Shown: positions 1 to 12,416, numbered from the stretch's first letter. The stretch: 64,000 bases of DNA from Carya illinoinensis (GCF_018687715.1 NC_056758.1:24414501-24478500), one strand, 5' to 3'. Notes: generated by a model from the sequence alone, not told the origin. Made by a program: numbers and translations.

Positions 1-442
1 TGGGACATGTGCATTGGTTTTTCTTTCATGCATATTGTTGAATTTTATATGTTTTTATCTAGTGGTGTTTGGATTTTACTTACCTGCGGCACCATTTTTT
101 GTTCCGTAGATTTTGGTGCAGAGTTCGAGGAGGAGGAGGAGGCTGAGCCCGAGAATGCGGCTCCGCCGGAGTTCTGAGTGGAGTTTATGTTTTGTATTTG
201 GTTTTGAAATAATATTTGTGTTTTGTAATATTCTATTCTATATGTTTTGAACAGTTTTGTATAAAATAAGAAAAATTCTGGTACTTACTTATTGACTTTG
301 CTTATCCGCTACGTGTTTCTTCGTGCACATTTGTTGTTTATACACACACTTGGCACTCGTCGATAAGGTGGTGACCCGTGATGTTATTACCAGGACGTCT
401 CGATTTCCCCGTATCCATGCGTGGGGATTTGGGGGCGTCACA
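1..442 (+). mobile_element. 3' part of a long LTR (copy A), cut by the window edge
   Basis: This stretch matches the last 440 bases or so of the two complete LTRs at 465-2463 and 12964-15106: the same run leading into a GAGGAGGAGGAGG block, the same later block, and the same ending GGGGGCGTCACA. The 5' part lies outside the window, so no TSD can be checked. Small ORFs inside are not coding. It is probably a solo LTR or the end of a Ty3/gypsy element; strand is given relative to the sister copies. Confidence 0.75.
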
Positions 443-464
443 CTTTTTATAGGGCTTGGATAGA

Positions 465-2463
465 TGTGATACCCCGTTTTTACGTGTATTTTCACTGAAG
501 GAGTTGTTTTTAATTTAATTAATATAGTAGTTCTTTTATTTTAAATTATTGTATTTTAATTCGTTTTATTTTATTTGATGTGGTGTTTAATTTATTTTAG
601 TCGTTTTATAGTTTTTAAAATCATTTTCGGCGGATCAGATTTTGGTTTCCGAAGATGAGGACTGGACCTAATTTTTTTTTCTCATCTTTTCTTTTTCCCT
701 TTTTTTTCTTTTTCTTTTCTTTTTCTTTCCCTTTTTCCTTTTTCTTTCTTTTTCTTCCTTTCTTCTCCTTTTTCCTCCTCTCCCGCGCGAACTGCCTCTC
801 CCTCCTCTCTCCCGTCACCGATCGGTTCATCACCCAGACCCACCGCCGCCGGCCGACGTGGCCGACACAGCCACCACCGTCCGACTCCCCTCCGGCCGAT
901 GCACCACTCCACCAATTTCCAGCCCCATCTGTGTCGCCGATCACCCTCTACAGGCGTCTAAGCCGCACGGCTTTTTGCCGTTTTCGGCGCTGTCGCTTCA
1001 CCTCCGGCCACCACCTCTTCACCATTTCTTCCCCTACCTCTTGCCGTCCTAACCCACCCATTTTCGGCCCCGATCCTTTGCCGGAGCAGCTCCCACGAGC
1101 TCAACTCCAATTAGCCCATTTTTGCACTTCCACCGCCGTTTCCACTGCCATCCACGGCCAAAGCTCACTTCCATTAGCTTCATAAACATCTCAAGGTCAT
1201 TCTCTATCAATTTCGTGTCTTGGTTTATCCCCGTTCAAAAGTGGATAATTTACAACTCACGGTCACAGTGTAAAATACACTGTTACATTGCTTTTCCTCC
1301 GCTGTTTGCAACGTCGTAAGCTTTCAAAAAATACCTTATAGTGCTGTAAGTATTTTTCAAACTCTACTTTTAGATTTAAATATATTTTGCTCTTACAATA
1401 AATTATTTGATTGGTTGGTTGATTCCGGACTCAGTCCGAGGAGTTCGGGGGTCGGATGGATTGAGGACGGAGTTGCTTGGTTTGTTGATTTGTGATTGGT
1501 TGGTTGGTTAATTGTGCCTTGAGGTTGCATTTACATGGTGCATTCACGTGCATGTTTTAAATTGAGAAAATTCGATTTTAATTGTGTAAATGGATTTTCG
1601 GGTGCGTGTGTATCACGACCCCAAGCTGAGATGGGGTATTATCTTGGTGGAACTCCTCGGGTTACTCGGGAGCGTAATATACTGAGTAACGTCCCCTGAG
1701 TTGTCGCTGGGCGACAACGGGAGCGGGCTGGATGGTAACACTCTCGTACCGACTCCATGGCCCTTTGCTTGCAAGGGCTAGAGAATGGTTGGCTACATAC
1801 GCGCGGGGCGCGGAACTGGACATCGTTCGTTTATGTGTCACACGCGTAGTCGTTATTTGCGATGTGGCATAGGAGTCAGGGTGTGTGGATCTATAGGAGG
1901 TCATGGTACATTTGGATTAATTGGATATTGGATTGAGTTAGTTTTGGGCCAAATGAGATTTTTGGCGTGAGTTGGAAAGTAATATGTTTTTGGGGCCAAA
2001 TGAGATTTTTGGCGTGCGTGAAAAAAAAAATGTGGTTTACGGGTCATGTGCATTTGCATTCTTTTATGCTTATTGTTTGAGTTTTAATATGCTTTTATCT
2101 AGTGGTGTTTGGATCTTACTTACCTGCGGCACCATTTTTGGTACTGTAAATTTTGATGCAGAGATCGAGGAGGAGGAGGCGGCTCTGCCGGAGTATTGAG
2201 TTGGAATTTATGCATTGTTGTTGGGTTTGAAACTATATTCGTGGTTTGTAATATTTTATTATGTATATTTTGAGCTTTGTATTAAACAAAGAAAAATTCT
2301 GGTACTTAGTTATATGACTTTGTTTATCCGCTGCGTGATTTCTTTTGTACACCTGTTGCATGTACACACACTTGAAACTTAGCGATAGGGTGGTGATCCG
2401 TGTTGTCATCATCCTGACGTCTCGATTTCTCCATATCCGTACGTGGGATTTGAGAGCGTCACA
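465..2463 (+). mobile_element. Solo LTR (copy B), about 2.0 kb, Ty3/gypsy type
   Basis: It begins TGTGATACCCCG and ends GAGAGCGTCACA, so it has TG...CA ends. It is flanked by a perfect 5-bp TSD, ATAGA, at 460-464 and 2464-2468. It aligns along its length with the LTR at 12964-15106, including the pyrimidine-rich tract near 665-780, and shares its 3' end with copy A. No internal retroelement genes, primer site or second LTR are present, so it is a solo LTR left by recombination. Long LTRs of this form are typical of Tekay/Del-like chromoviruses, but lineage is inferred from the ends only. It sits only 22 bp from copy A. Confidence 0.88.
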
Positions 2464-3224
2464 ATAGAGACCAAAAAATTAGTCTCAAAACTTACTTTTT
2501 TTTCAGCTCTTTTGTATTGTAGTTGTTTTATTAGAGTATTTGTTGGAAAACCCACCCCACCCGAATATGTATCATCTTTTATTTTAATGAAATTTGCTTA
2601 CTTAAAAAAAAAAAAAATGTTTTTTGAAGTATTTTGGTATGTGAAATCTTCCAAAAAAAAAATTAAATTAAATTACCCATAATTTTTATAAACACTCTGA
2701 CCTACTGACGAATTTTAATATCTTAACTTTTTATAATTTGACTAAGTAGTTTTATTCCTAATATCAACAAGAGAAGTCTTACAAAATATTAAGAAGTTTT
2801 ATAAAAATAAATTTAAAATTTATTGTGACTTTATATGATATATTAAATTTATTTAATAATAAAATTAGTCTTATAATTTAATATACTATATCAATTTATC
2901 TCAATTTATGAGTTTATTTTTATAAAATAATTTTATGATTAAAATATTTTTCTATTAACTATTAAGATTTTAACATTCTGCCTGTTTTTCATTCATTTTA
3001 AGGGTCAGATATTTAGTAAAAAGAAATGTATTCATTGTTTAATATGCAAATTGAAACTATTCATTATTAAACTTTTTCTTAAAAAAACAAAAATGGATCT
3101 GAAAAACCCGACAAGAAAAGCGAGGCTATTTCACTTTCCTACAGGATTCTCCCCTGTAATCCATACTCACTACATACCCGTGCCAATTTTCACACACTGA
3201 TTTTCGCATCACAGGTTGGAAATT
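2464..3224. other. AT-rich intergenic sequence, nothing recognised
   Basis: Low-complexity A/T sequence follows the LTR. I see no gene, RNA or TIR element that I can support. Confidence 0.6.
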
Positions 3225-3420
3225 TGCTTTAAAATATTAGTTTTTATATTAGTCATCTTATCATTATAATTTTTTAAATTTTAACATAAAATATAATAAA
3301 TAATTTAAATTTTTTAAAATTTAAAATAATAATAATATTAAAAAATAATATTTTAATAATATTTTATTTAATCTCCATATAAAACCATCTTATCTCATCT
3401 TATTATCCAAACCATACCAA
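3225..3420. mobile_element. Small AT-rich MITE-like repeat
   Basis: A stretch rich in AATAATAATATT runs into a CATCTTATCTCATCTTATTATCC end. The same type of composition and ends recurs near 3662-3878, 29420-29600 and 29677-30059. The termini are too decayed to define a TSD. Confidence 0.4.
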
Positions 3421-3661
3421 TTTGATTTCCTCTCTCTCTATTTTCAAGATTTTTGATTAAAAATATGATAGAAATGATATCTTAATAGTATAGGTAACAT
3501 AATGGCCAACCAATGTGGGGTTTATTTCGCATAGATTAGGCAAAGTAATAAAAAGTGAGTTATATTATCTAGATTTGACTGTAACTTTGCTCAATTCCAA
3601 TACCAATGCTCGACTATTGATATCGGTTTAACAAAATTTTAGTTCAAGAGGCAATTTTAGC

Positions 3662-3878
3662 GGTTTTGCTTGGCCACTTAAAATTTTTATTTGAAAATTT
3701 TAAGTTTTAAGATTAAATGTTAAAATATTATATTTTAATATTATTATTATTTTAGAATTTGAAAAAGTTAAAAAAAAGTTGAATTATTTATTATATTTTA
3801 TATGGAAATTTAAGAAAATTGTAATGATGATATGAGAATTTTGTATTTGAGATGAAAAATTCCAATGACCAAACATTC
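3662..3878. mobile_element. Small AT-rich MITE-like element
   Basis: The left end (tttgcttggccactta) and right end (caatgaccaaacattcg) are imperfect inverted repeats around an AT-rich core that resembles 29420-29600. It is non-coding. The boundaries are approximate. Confidence 0.4.
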
Positions 3879-3883
3879 GCCAT

Positions 3884-4090
3884 TTTGGATATGTTTGGAA
3901 ACACAATTATTATTAGATTACTTTATTATTATTTACAAATAACTACTATTTGCAAATAGTTAATTATTATTCTCTACCATTTCGTGACTAGTCACAAACT
4001 ATTTTATATTATTCACAAACAGTAATATATTATTTTTTACTATTTTACTATTAATAATCTGAAATATTCTTAACATCCAAATAGAACCTT
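3884..4090. mobile_element. Small MITE-like element
   Basis: The left end ggatatgtttggaaacac and the right end ttcttaacatccaaatagaa are inverted and similar (tgtttgga against tccaaata). The interior is A/T-rich and contains small palindromes. It is non-coding. Confidence 0.4.
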
Positions 4091-4285
4091 CAAATTACCT
4101 CAATTAGCTATTCATTTATGTTAACTATTAAAATCTTATGTTTTTAATGTTTCTTTATCATTTCTTAATTTATTTTTCAACGGTCATATTTTTTAAATTT
4201 AACAGTCACATTTGTTCTTTTATTTAATGGATTATAATTCATACAAAAATGTATTCTCTTTGATTACTATGCTATACTCTATATT

Positions 4286-4430
4286 CAGATTCTCTTTTCA
4301 TCCTATTATATAAAATGTGATATATTTATCATTATTAAATAATAAATAATTATCTAATAATTATTTAGATAATGATATATTTATCATTATCATTCTTACA
4401 TAGTAGGATGAGAAGGGAATGGTAGTATGA
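4286..4430. mobile_element. Palindromic MITE of about 145 bp
   Basis: The left arm has ttctcttttcatcctattat and the right arm has its near reverse complement, ending in tagtaggatgagaaggg. Both arms also carry gatatatttatcatta. The whole element could fold into one hairpin. It is non-coding. Confidence 0.5.
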
Positions 4431-4857
4431 TGCATAGAATTTTCCTTTCTCTTTATTTAACGGATTATAGATCTTATGGATTATATTTCTATTTGAAAAT
4501 TTAAAAAATGAAATAAAAACTACATATATATATTTTTCATATATAGTATATCAACAAATTCAGATTGTTAAGATGATAAAAAATAGACTACCTAAAACAA
4601 GTTTAATTGTTAAATCTTAGCTGGTGATGCATATTATAAGATTTTGATAGTTTGAAAGAGATAAAGAGACCAACTAAACCCACTGATAAGAATATAATAT
4701 AATTAAATTTACCTCCTTCCAACACTTTAAACTTTTAAGATAAATAATGATTTCATATAATACCAGAATCTACACTGCATTTTTAGCTAAATATTTTACG
4801 TGTTGAATTCATTTATTGAGGGAGAGTTGACCTTTACATGAGTTGAGTGCTAAAAAT
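4431..4857. other. AT-rich intergenic sequence
   Basis: No gene or defined repeat was recognised here. Confidence 0.5.
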
Positions 4858-5558
4858 AGAGGTGTAAATTGGTTCTGTCTGGTCTAGGGGAGATATGGTC
4901 CATTATTTTTCTGGACCGAACCAAACAGATCACCCCTAGTAGACCGGGCTAGACTGAACAGTTAGCTATCAGTCTGATCGATCAGTCTATATTAGTCCGG
5001 GCCAATTTAAAATGGGGCCCAATCATACAAAAAAGTCAATTATTTTTTAAGTATGCAAAAAAGTCCGCAATGTGCATTTTTGGCCCATTAATATATATAT
5101 AAAAAAAAAAAAACCTCACAATATTTATAATTTTGAATAACACAATTATTTAACTTCATTTGCACATTTTTTCCTTTAAAATAGCCTAAAAAAAGTTGTT
5201 CAAATTATCAAAATTGATGATTATATATTAGTTAATTAATATTAGTTAATCAATAATTATATGTTTAACATTTTATATTGTCAATAGTCATAGATTAGAT
5301 ACAAATTACGTAATTCAATTATATAACTACTATATAAAATAATATATATAATTCATAAAAAAAAATATTTTAAAATGTATATTTGTAGTTCGGTAGGACC
5401 GGTCCGATTTGGGATGAAAAAACATTGGACTAAAACTTATTCGGTCCCACAAATGGAGGACTGAAACTGACCAAACAAGTTTTCATCCTGGTCTGGTTTA
5501 GACCGAACCATTCAGTTTCGTCGATTTTTCCAATCTGAATTGAAAATTTTACACCCCT
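4858..5558. mobile_element. Non-autonomous TIR element, 'GGTGTAAA' type, about 0.7 kb
   Basis: The left end agaggtgtaaatt and the right end ttttacacccct are inverted repeats. The subterminal parts are full of GGTCCGGTCC and GGACCGAACC-like blocks on opposite sides, and the core is AT-rich. The ends sit in a TAG...CTA context, compatible with a TA target site, but I cannot prove this. Related copies are at about 5860-6420 and 30701-31314. It has no coding capacity. Confidence 0.6.
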
Positions 5559-5859
5559 AATTAAGGATATAAATAAGTAAATATATCTCCTCCCATTAGT
5601 TTATTCTGTTGGGATGTGATTTCACCCTACACCTAATTAATCCAAAAACCTATTCTTGTTGAAATCGGTAACTTTCATCGTGCAAAGAGAGAGAACCCTA
5701 TTTCTCCTCTTTAAGCCAATAACCAACAAATCCCCTCTTTTTATGTTTTTGAGAGGGTGGAGTCTCCCTTCCTCCCATTCTCTCCACTCCCACCAAGATG
5801 TCTATATGTTTTTTTTCTTTTTTCCCTTCCCATTCTTTATCTAACTACTACCATTCGAT

Positions 5860-6420
5860 TAAGGATGTAATCAGTCCAGTCTAGTAAGTCCAAATGAGGA
5901 TTTTTAGATTGAATCAAAACATTCAATTCATCCATTTTCCACCTTGAGATCAAACTTATGGTACCTATAGATCGGACCATACCGTTAGTTATTGGTCTGG
6001 TTAATCTATTTTGGTCCAAGCAGCAAGTGCAAATGGGCAACTTTTTGTTAAAAGCCCAACTTATATTTTCTTGTTTATTTCAGCCCAACATACAAAAAAA
6101 AAAAAAAAAAAAAAAAAACTCAAAATAACTAAAGTTTTGAATATAATCCAAACTCCAAATAAAATAAAGAAAATAAAAAGGAAAGGAAAATATATACATA
6201 AAAATTATCCATATCCATTCATGAAGGTTAGCAATCATCATAATAAAATTAAAAATAAAAAATAGAGAAGAATAAATGAAAAAAATACAATATCACCCAA
6301 ACTCCAAATAAAAGGAAAAATAGAAAAGGAAATGAAGAAATATACATAACATATACAGCTACTGTATAAAATAATATATAAAAATATACTTTAAAAAAAC
6401 TATACATATTATTTTGATCC
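5860..6420. mobile_element. Decayed copy of the 'GGTGTAAA' TIR element
   Basis: It begins aaggatgtaatcagtccagtc and carries the same order of blocks as 4858-5558: the two-sided GGTC/GACC segments, a cccaac...catac segment, then poly(A) of about 24 at 6094-6118. The right terminus is not clear. Confidence 0.45.
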
Positions 6421-6429
6421 ACCAGCCCC

Positions 6430-7126
6430 TCCATTTTGCATCGAGTAGATGATGCTTCAGGCCCTTTTCTAGTTTTCCTCAACATTCCACTTTTTGCTGG
6501 CTTTGCATCCCCATTGGCCTACTACAATATCTCCATAAGTTGGGGCTTTGAGTTCATTTAAAAAAAAATAAAAAAAAAAATCTATCCTTTATATTTATGT
6601 CTGTTTGATTACTGAGAAATTGCCTTGGAGAGGAAGACTCTGAATTCTAAATGTCATAATTTGTGGCAGAAGTCAATCTTAAACTCTCTTCTTGGTCGAA
6701 TGATTAATCCATTTTAAGTTTTGAGTATCCTTGTGAATGGAGAATTTTTATTTGTATTTGCTCGTATTTTTATAGGTAATTCAAGTGCAGAATGTCTCAA
6801 CTAGAGCGCAGAAGAAGAGGAGATAGCGAAGGAGAGGTGTCGTTGTCAGTTAAGATGGTGCCGTGGTTGGTTGTGTGGCAAAAGGGGGAGAGAGCTGAGT
6901 GAGTAGAGAAGAAATAGGTTCACCGTTCAGCTATGCAAGGAACAAAAAGAGACATGAGAGAGATGCAACTAAGAGAGAAAAAATAATGTCATTATAATGT
7001 TTAGCTAAGCCATTGTGTCCAATATATATTTCCTGACACAGTATAGCTCAAATCCATTTTAGCTAAGATGTAGCTAATCGAATTCTCATATCTTTCTCCC
7101 CTAAAGGTTCATAGAAAATCAAAGAT
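6430..7126. other. Downstream flank of the PP2C gene
   Basis: No conserved coding sequence was seen. A short plus-strand reading frame at about 6792-6900 is rich in Arg/Glu and looks accidental. The segment must hold the 3' UTR and poly(A) site of the phosphatase gene that ends at 7127 on the minus strand. Confidence 0.4.
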
Positions 7127-8877
7127 TCAAAATAGTGGAACTACAATAACTGCCAAGTTATCCATGCTACCTTTCTCGAATGCTTTCTCGACTATGCATT
7201 CGGCCAATGAGGATGAAGCCAAGCAAGAACCTGAATCATGTATAAGATCACATAGTTCTCCCGGTGTTAAGCTTTCAAAAGTTCCATCAGATGATACCAC
7301 CAAATATCTATTATTGACATTTAGAGGTTGCCAGCCGGTCACCTCAGGCACAGCTGTAACACCATATCTGATCACCCAAACAAAAAAAGATAAAGCGAGA
7401 GAAAGAAGCTCTCATAAATAATTGGACGATAATGGCTAAAACGTAACATGTAAACATATATTCCATAATTTACGGCGAGCTCTAAACATTGTAGAAGTTG
7501 GGACTTCTTCTATTTTGGTCATACATATTCATGCTGGAAAGCAAAATGGATCAATGAACAAAAGATTGACTAGAGAGCGAGTAGAGGAAAATTCAGCTGT
7601 CATTTGAGATTTCAAAACTCACCTCTTTAGATACACATCACCAATGGATCGGGACATAGCGAGTATACCATTGACACGAGGAACACCCAACCCAATAATC
7701 GAACCACCAGCTGCTTGAATTCGAGCTCGTTCATCATGTCTATCTGGATGATGATCTTCTGTCAGTTCAATAGCTGAAAGACTGGCTGTCAAATTACCTG
7801 TCATTTTCATTTAAACACGCAGAAAATCAGCTACTAGGTAAAGCACAGTAAAGTTAGTGGTAAAATTCATGCATTCATATGTTTTAACATACAAACAACT
7901 GCTTAATGAAGTCATAATTCATGTAGAAGCATCAAACAACAAGCATTCTTTATTATTTTAGCACATATCTAATGGATACAACTAAACCCAAGTCATCTAA
8001 AACTTAATCCTCACTAATTTGGGTCATTTATCTTTTGAATGCTCCTAATAATAGGATTCATATTATTAAAAAAAATATATATATCAGGAACTAGATTGCT
8101 GACCAGACTGAATCATCTCTGTGCATAGAACGGCCTTTGAGTCACCAACATTGGCAATTAAAATCTTCTCATCAACAAGAAGAGCTACAGTAGCTGTGGA
8201 TCCTGAGAAAAGCTTCTTTTCAAAAGCTTCCTGAATGTATACAATGGAAAATAGATTACTACAAGAAGAAAACTAGTTTAAAGAACACAGAACTAAAAGT
8301 AGTTAATTTTTACTTGCCCGAGAAAATTTAAAATCGACTTCATGGATTGTGTTCAATAATGCTTCTCTTAGTATTTCCAAATGCATAACATCATCCTCAG
8401 TTACAGGTAGAACTCCCCTGTACCGTGTCATTAGCTTGTATGAGTTGAACACAGCATGCATGTAAAAGTAATCCAATAGAAGTTTAGAAGCCATCTCACT
8501 AGCTTCATTACCGCCATGACCATCAAATACTGCCACAAGACCAATTGTAAATTCCTCAAGCCCAGTTTTTCCTGCATCCAAGTCAAGCCTCAGCCGTATA
8601 TTGCATCATCATAACTATCAGATTTTTTTTTTGATAGTTTGAAAATTAGTGCACCTGCCACCTACAACAGAGTTTCTTGAAGAAATGAAATCTTAGATAA
8701 ACAAAGTAACAGTAAATGAAAATTTAGGAAACTCACTATTGCATTTATTATATAAAATTTTCACTATTTCTTTATTATATAAAATCTTTCCCCACACTCC
8801 AGTAGATAATACAATTTCATGTTGCACATTTAAGATTTGTAAGCAAAATCCACAATGCCAGTCCTAAAATAAGGAAA

Positions 8878-8922
<45 letters not shown>

Positions 8923-9489
8923 CCTCTATTATAGTACTTGCTCTATCAGTAAAATCCACAATACCAGTTCTCAACTAGCACTCCCCTCCCAAGATTTCTT
9001 TTTGCCACAGTATTTTCCTGGGCTACTGTCCTTGTTTGTAATGAGGACAGCTTCCATAATTTGCTTGTATCCATCTCTAGTGGTTGGTGGTTATTAGGTG
9101 TATTCTGTGTATACTTCCTATGTACTTGAGCTATGCCTTTTACTATCAATAAAGTCTTACGTTTACTTATAGAGAGAGAGAGAGAGAGAGAGAGTACCGA
9201 GAAGCGGTATTTTCATATGAAGGTCACATAATAAACGATCCTCTTGGTATTCTCTACGTCCCTGAAATGTGGCAGCCTGGCAGTTCAAAGTCTGATTTCG
9301 AGGGTATCCAGAAGAGAGAACCCACCCAGAACATTCGGGAGACTCTAACACGGCAGAAACACCACCTTCATCATACACCATCATACATGACACAGATACT
9401 CCATATGAAAGTGCAATTGCGACAACAAAAACTCCTAAAAAGATTACTGCAATTTTCAACACCTCCATCATGAGGTGGATGGCGTACAT
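7127..9489 (-). CDS. Membrane-anchored protein phosphatase 2C (PP2C 50/51-like)
   Basis: This is a PPM-family Ser/Thr phosphatase needing Mg or Mn. The exons are 9489-9198, 8571-8318, 8230-8104, 7797-7623 and 7367-7127, giving 362 residues, with frame kept at every junction. Residues about 6-33 form a hydrophobic signal-anchor. The metal-binding PP2C motifs follow in order: GRREYQEDR, VFDGHGG, ANVGDSKAV, LTEDHHPD, an AMSRSIGD block, SSDG and SMDNLAVIVV; all core acidic residues are present. The closest family I recognise is Arabidopsis PP2C 50/51. The second intron uses a GC donor (CGG|GCAAGT). The ATG at 9489 comes just after an acceptor and an in-frame stop, so the upstream exon is 5' UTR. 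The protein ends soon after the last motif and may be shorter at the C-terminus than Arabidopsis PP2C 51. The exact substrate is unknown. Confidence 0.88.
8884..9194 (+). mobile_element. LINE 3'-end fragment inside a (GA)n tract, in PP2C intron 1
   Basis: GA repeats at about 8884-8917 and 9171-9194 flank a segment that ends tgtacttgagctatgcc and then caataaagtcttacg. This resembles the common 3' ends of plant L1-type LINEs, for example the one ending near 49490. The fragment is about 250 bp, 5'-truncated and antisense to the gene. The right GA tract lies directly beside the exon 1 donor. Confidence 0.5.
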
Positions 9490-10234
9490 TTACTCCTGAG
9501 AAAAAAGAAAAAAAGTCACAAAGAAGTTTCCCGACTCTGGAAAAATCAAGTACAGCACGAAATAATTCACAGATATGGCAGTTCGTTTGGCTACATAATG
9601 GGTAGAAAATGCATAGAAATAAAACAAATCATTCTATAACAAACTAATAGAAAAGTCCTACATTTGTCATAAAAGTTCATTTCTGAAAACACGTAATCAT
9701 GAGAACTTGGCATCATATATTTTCCGTTTATCATTAACAGATTACATCATGCAAGTATTGAATCAGACTTCAGATTTCTCAAGATTCATATGATTTGTCG
9801 AGTTCGAATTTTTAATACATGAATAAAGTTTTGGTAAGCAGAGCTACCAAACATAGTGTACAGAGAAGTGAGCAATTATAAGAAGCCTACTCGATAGTTA
9901 CTTCCCTTCTGATTGCTGTTTCTTCGAGGTATTTGCAACAATAAACAATATAAAGCATACAATCCATCTTCTGAGCAGCTCTCACACCACACATACACAA
10001 ATACACGAACCACAACCATTATCAGCATATAATAAGAACTTTCAATTCAGGCTTTTTATTGTAATTATGGAGTTTTTTATGTTTATTTACAAGATTTTGG
10101 TTTGACATGTAGAGGGTGAAAATTTTATCACGAATAGTTCCTGAACGAAACCCCTTATTGAGCACAATAGCACAATGGACCATTACAAAAAGCAAGAACC
10201 CACTGTACCTGAGCAAAAAGTCTTGGTTTTTTCT

Positions 10235-10284
<50 letters not shown>

Positions 10285-10765
10285 AATCTTTACTCATCAA
10301 AACAGTATAAAGCATACAATTAAACCATTATTCTCCTTTTCAATTCCTTTCCCTCAGGTTTCTCAGCCTCCAAACAGAGGTTAAAAGAATTAATTCAGAA
10401 ATCCCAGAAAAAATGCGCAATTAATTGCACAGAAATCAGCAGCTCAAGACAAAGTTAAACCCACTACAAATATCCCAACCATAATTCCTGCCAAGACCGA
10501 AAAAGCATTTACGTTCGTATATTTTCCTTCGTTTTCCTAGCAACCAATTGCATAGCTACAAAGAAGGTCAAAGAAGAGGGATCGAAACCTTATTAATGAG
10601 CGTCGTAGCAAAAGCAGAGTCGTTCATTGCGACGGTGACATAGCGAGTGAAAAGATGTCCACAATAATGCAAATTTGCCTTAATAAAAGATCGCAGAGAA
10701 TAAAGATTAAAGAGCAATTTTGAAAAAGGTTGAGCGGTGGCGAGTCTCGATATTAATTTCATTAC
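9490..10765 (-). other. 5' UTR exon and leader intron of the PP2C gene
   Basis: On the minus strand a donor AATAAG|GTTTCG lies at about 10588 and an acceptor TTCTCAG|GAGTAA at 9495, six bases before the start codon. The exon upstream of 10588 has a 64-residue reading frame that meets a stop just after the splice, so it is leader and at most a uORF. The intron carries a (TA)n tract at 10238-10281 and no other recognised feature. Confidence 0.55.
10238..10281. repeat. (TA)n microsatellite
   Basis: About 22 uninterrupted AT/TA units in the leader intron of the PP2C gene. Confidence 0.95.
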
Positions 10766-11569
10766 AAAACCGTATCAATGCAATGAAAGTATAAAATGAA
10801 AGGACGAAAAAAAAAGAAAAAAAAAAGTGATTGGCTAGAGTAATGGTCTGGTATTGATTTTTTTTGTTTTTTCGTTTCTTTTTTTTGTTTTTTTGTTTTT
10901 TTTGCGCTGATAAAGTATCAAGAAAATAATAAGTTAGTTGTTAGATGGTTGATTTAAGGATTTATGATGTAATTGTTGTTTTAAACGTGTTTTAAACATG
11001 TTTATCTGCCGACCTCAAAGTGATCAACCCTCTCCTCCCTCCCAAACTCTTTCTCAAAAATCCTCCAAATCAATGGAGGACCCCCTCCTCCTCCTTTCTC
11101 CTTCATATAGATGCTACCCGTACCGTATGGTGTGGGGGTGGAGTTTTCCCATCCGCCCCCAGCCCCCTTAGGCGGAGTGTAGAGTGGATACCCGCACAGT
11201 CTCGTCCCGCTTTATTTTCATTTTAAATATAAACTATATTTTATTATATTTAAAAATTATTTCTAAATTAAAAAATGATCAAAAATATATTTTTAGATCC
11301 AAATTGTAAATTTAAATTTTGTAAATATGACTATAATTTAAATATTATGTAACTTTTAAATTTGCTAGTGCATATTTTATGTAAGTTGTAGTGTAGTAGT
11401 TTTAAACCATATATTTTTTAAATTTGCTAATGCATAGTTTGTAAACAAGTCTAACAAATTGTACTATATATTTATATATACACAATTTGTAAAATATAAA
11501 AATATATTTATATTTATATATATAAACATATATTTATGTTTTTGTATCTATATATATATATAAATATTT
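10766..11569. other. Upstream flank of the PP2C gene with a GC-rich patch
   Basis: The part near 10766-10990 is the likely promoter side of the PP2C gene and has T-rich runs. At 11130-11215 there is an isolated GC-rich patch (gtgggggtggag, ccgcccccagccccctt) like that at 11590-11760. No gene was seen. Confidence 0.4.
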
Positions 11570-11589
11570 ATGTTTATATATATTTAATA

Positions 11590-11760
11590 TATATAGGGGG
11601 TCGGGGTGGGGTTAGGCCCTCCCCACCCCCTGCCCCCGCTAACCCGCTAAGGGGACTAGATGCGGGGCAGTGTTGCTCGCCCCGCCAAGCGGAGGCGGGG
11701 CGAACCCCGTTCGCGGGGGGGGGGGGGGGGGGGGGGGTAGCAGGGTGGGGGCCTTTTCTC
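11590..11760. repeat. GC-rich repeat with a 23-base poly(G) run
   Basis: After (TA)-rich sequence there is a sharp change to GGGGTCGGGGTGGGG, CCCCACCCCC and GCCCCGCC-type blocks, ending in G at 11715-11737. It can form hairpins or G-quadruplexes. I recognise no gene; the ORFs here are low-complexity Gly/Pro. Confidence 0.6.
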
Positions 11761-11869
11761 TTCATTTCTCCCTCTCATTCCCTCCTATTCCCCCTCCATC
11801 CCTCCTCTTCTCCCTCTCCTTCCTACCTTTATCTTCATTTCTTAATTTATTTTGTTTCATTCAAGGCTG

Positions 11870-12410
11870 AAAAGATGTGGATCTACAGTCTTCAAGTTCA
11901 TCAAAGGCTTCCTAGACTAATTGTTGGGAAGATAGTAGCGGATCACCAAATCTCCCATTTCGGCAGCTCCTCTAGCCATTAGATTGTTTAGATCTAACTT
12001 TTATGGCTGATTTCGAAGTCTACCGGAGTATATCTTAACTGTAATTCATCTTTTTCACATTTATCTTTCTGTTTTATTGTTATTTCCTTTTGTTTAGTTA
12101 AAAAATAAAAAAAGATTCTCTTGGACTTTTTGTCCATAAAGTTTAAGTCCTTTGCTCATTTGGAGGGTGGGATATGAGTCTTTGTTTTAGGCAGAGTGCT
12201 GTCACTTAGACAATTTGTTTGTAGAGAGTTATAGCACTAATTAAGATAATACCAGCCACAAAGGAATTTGTGTACTGGTGGAGTTTCAAACACAGTGATT
12301 GGCTTGTGATCTGGAAATTTTCCTATATGTACCAGGTCAAGGATGTAACTTTTTTCTTATGAATGAATGAAGTATGTTTCCCTCAAAAAAAGAAAAAAAG
12401 GAAAAGAAAA
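11870..12410 (+). mobile_element. Probable poly(A) retroposon
   Basis: A non-coding segment ends in ttatgaatgaatgaagtatg followed by an A-rich tail at 12386-12416. Nearly the same tail precedes the poly(A) of the proven retroposon at 53303-54540. The 5' end and TSD were not defined. Confidence 0.4.
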
Positions 12411-12416
12411 AAAACT

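Noticed and set aside
6792..6902. Small Arg-rich plus-strand frame
   Set aside because: No conservation pattern, no neighbours, and it lies in purine-rich sequence.
10568..10762. 64-residue minus-strand frame as the PP2C N-terminus
   Set aside because: After splicing to the acceptor at 9495 the frame meets a stop at once, so it is leader or a uORF.
11536..11982. 148-residue frame rich in Gly and Pro
   Set aside because: It is produced by the GC-rich repeat and poly(G); antisense frames are equally open.
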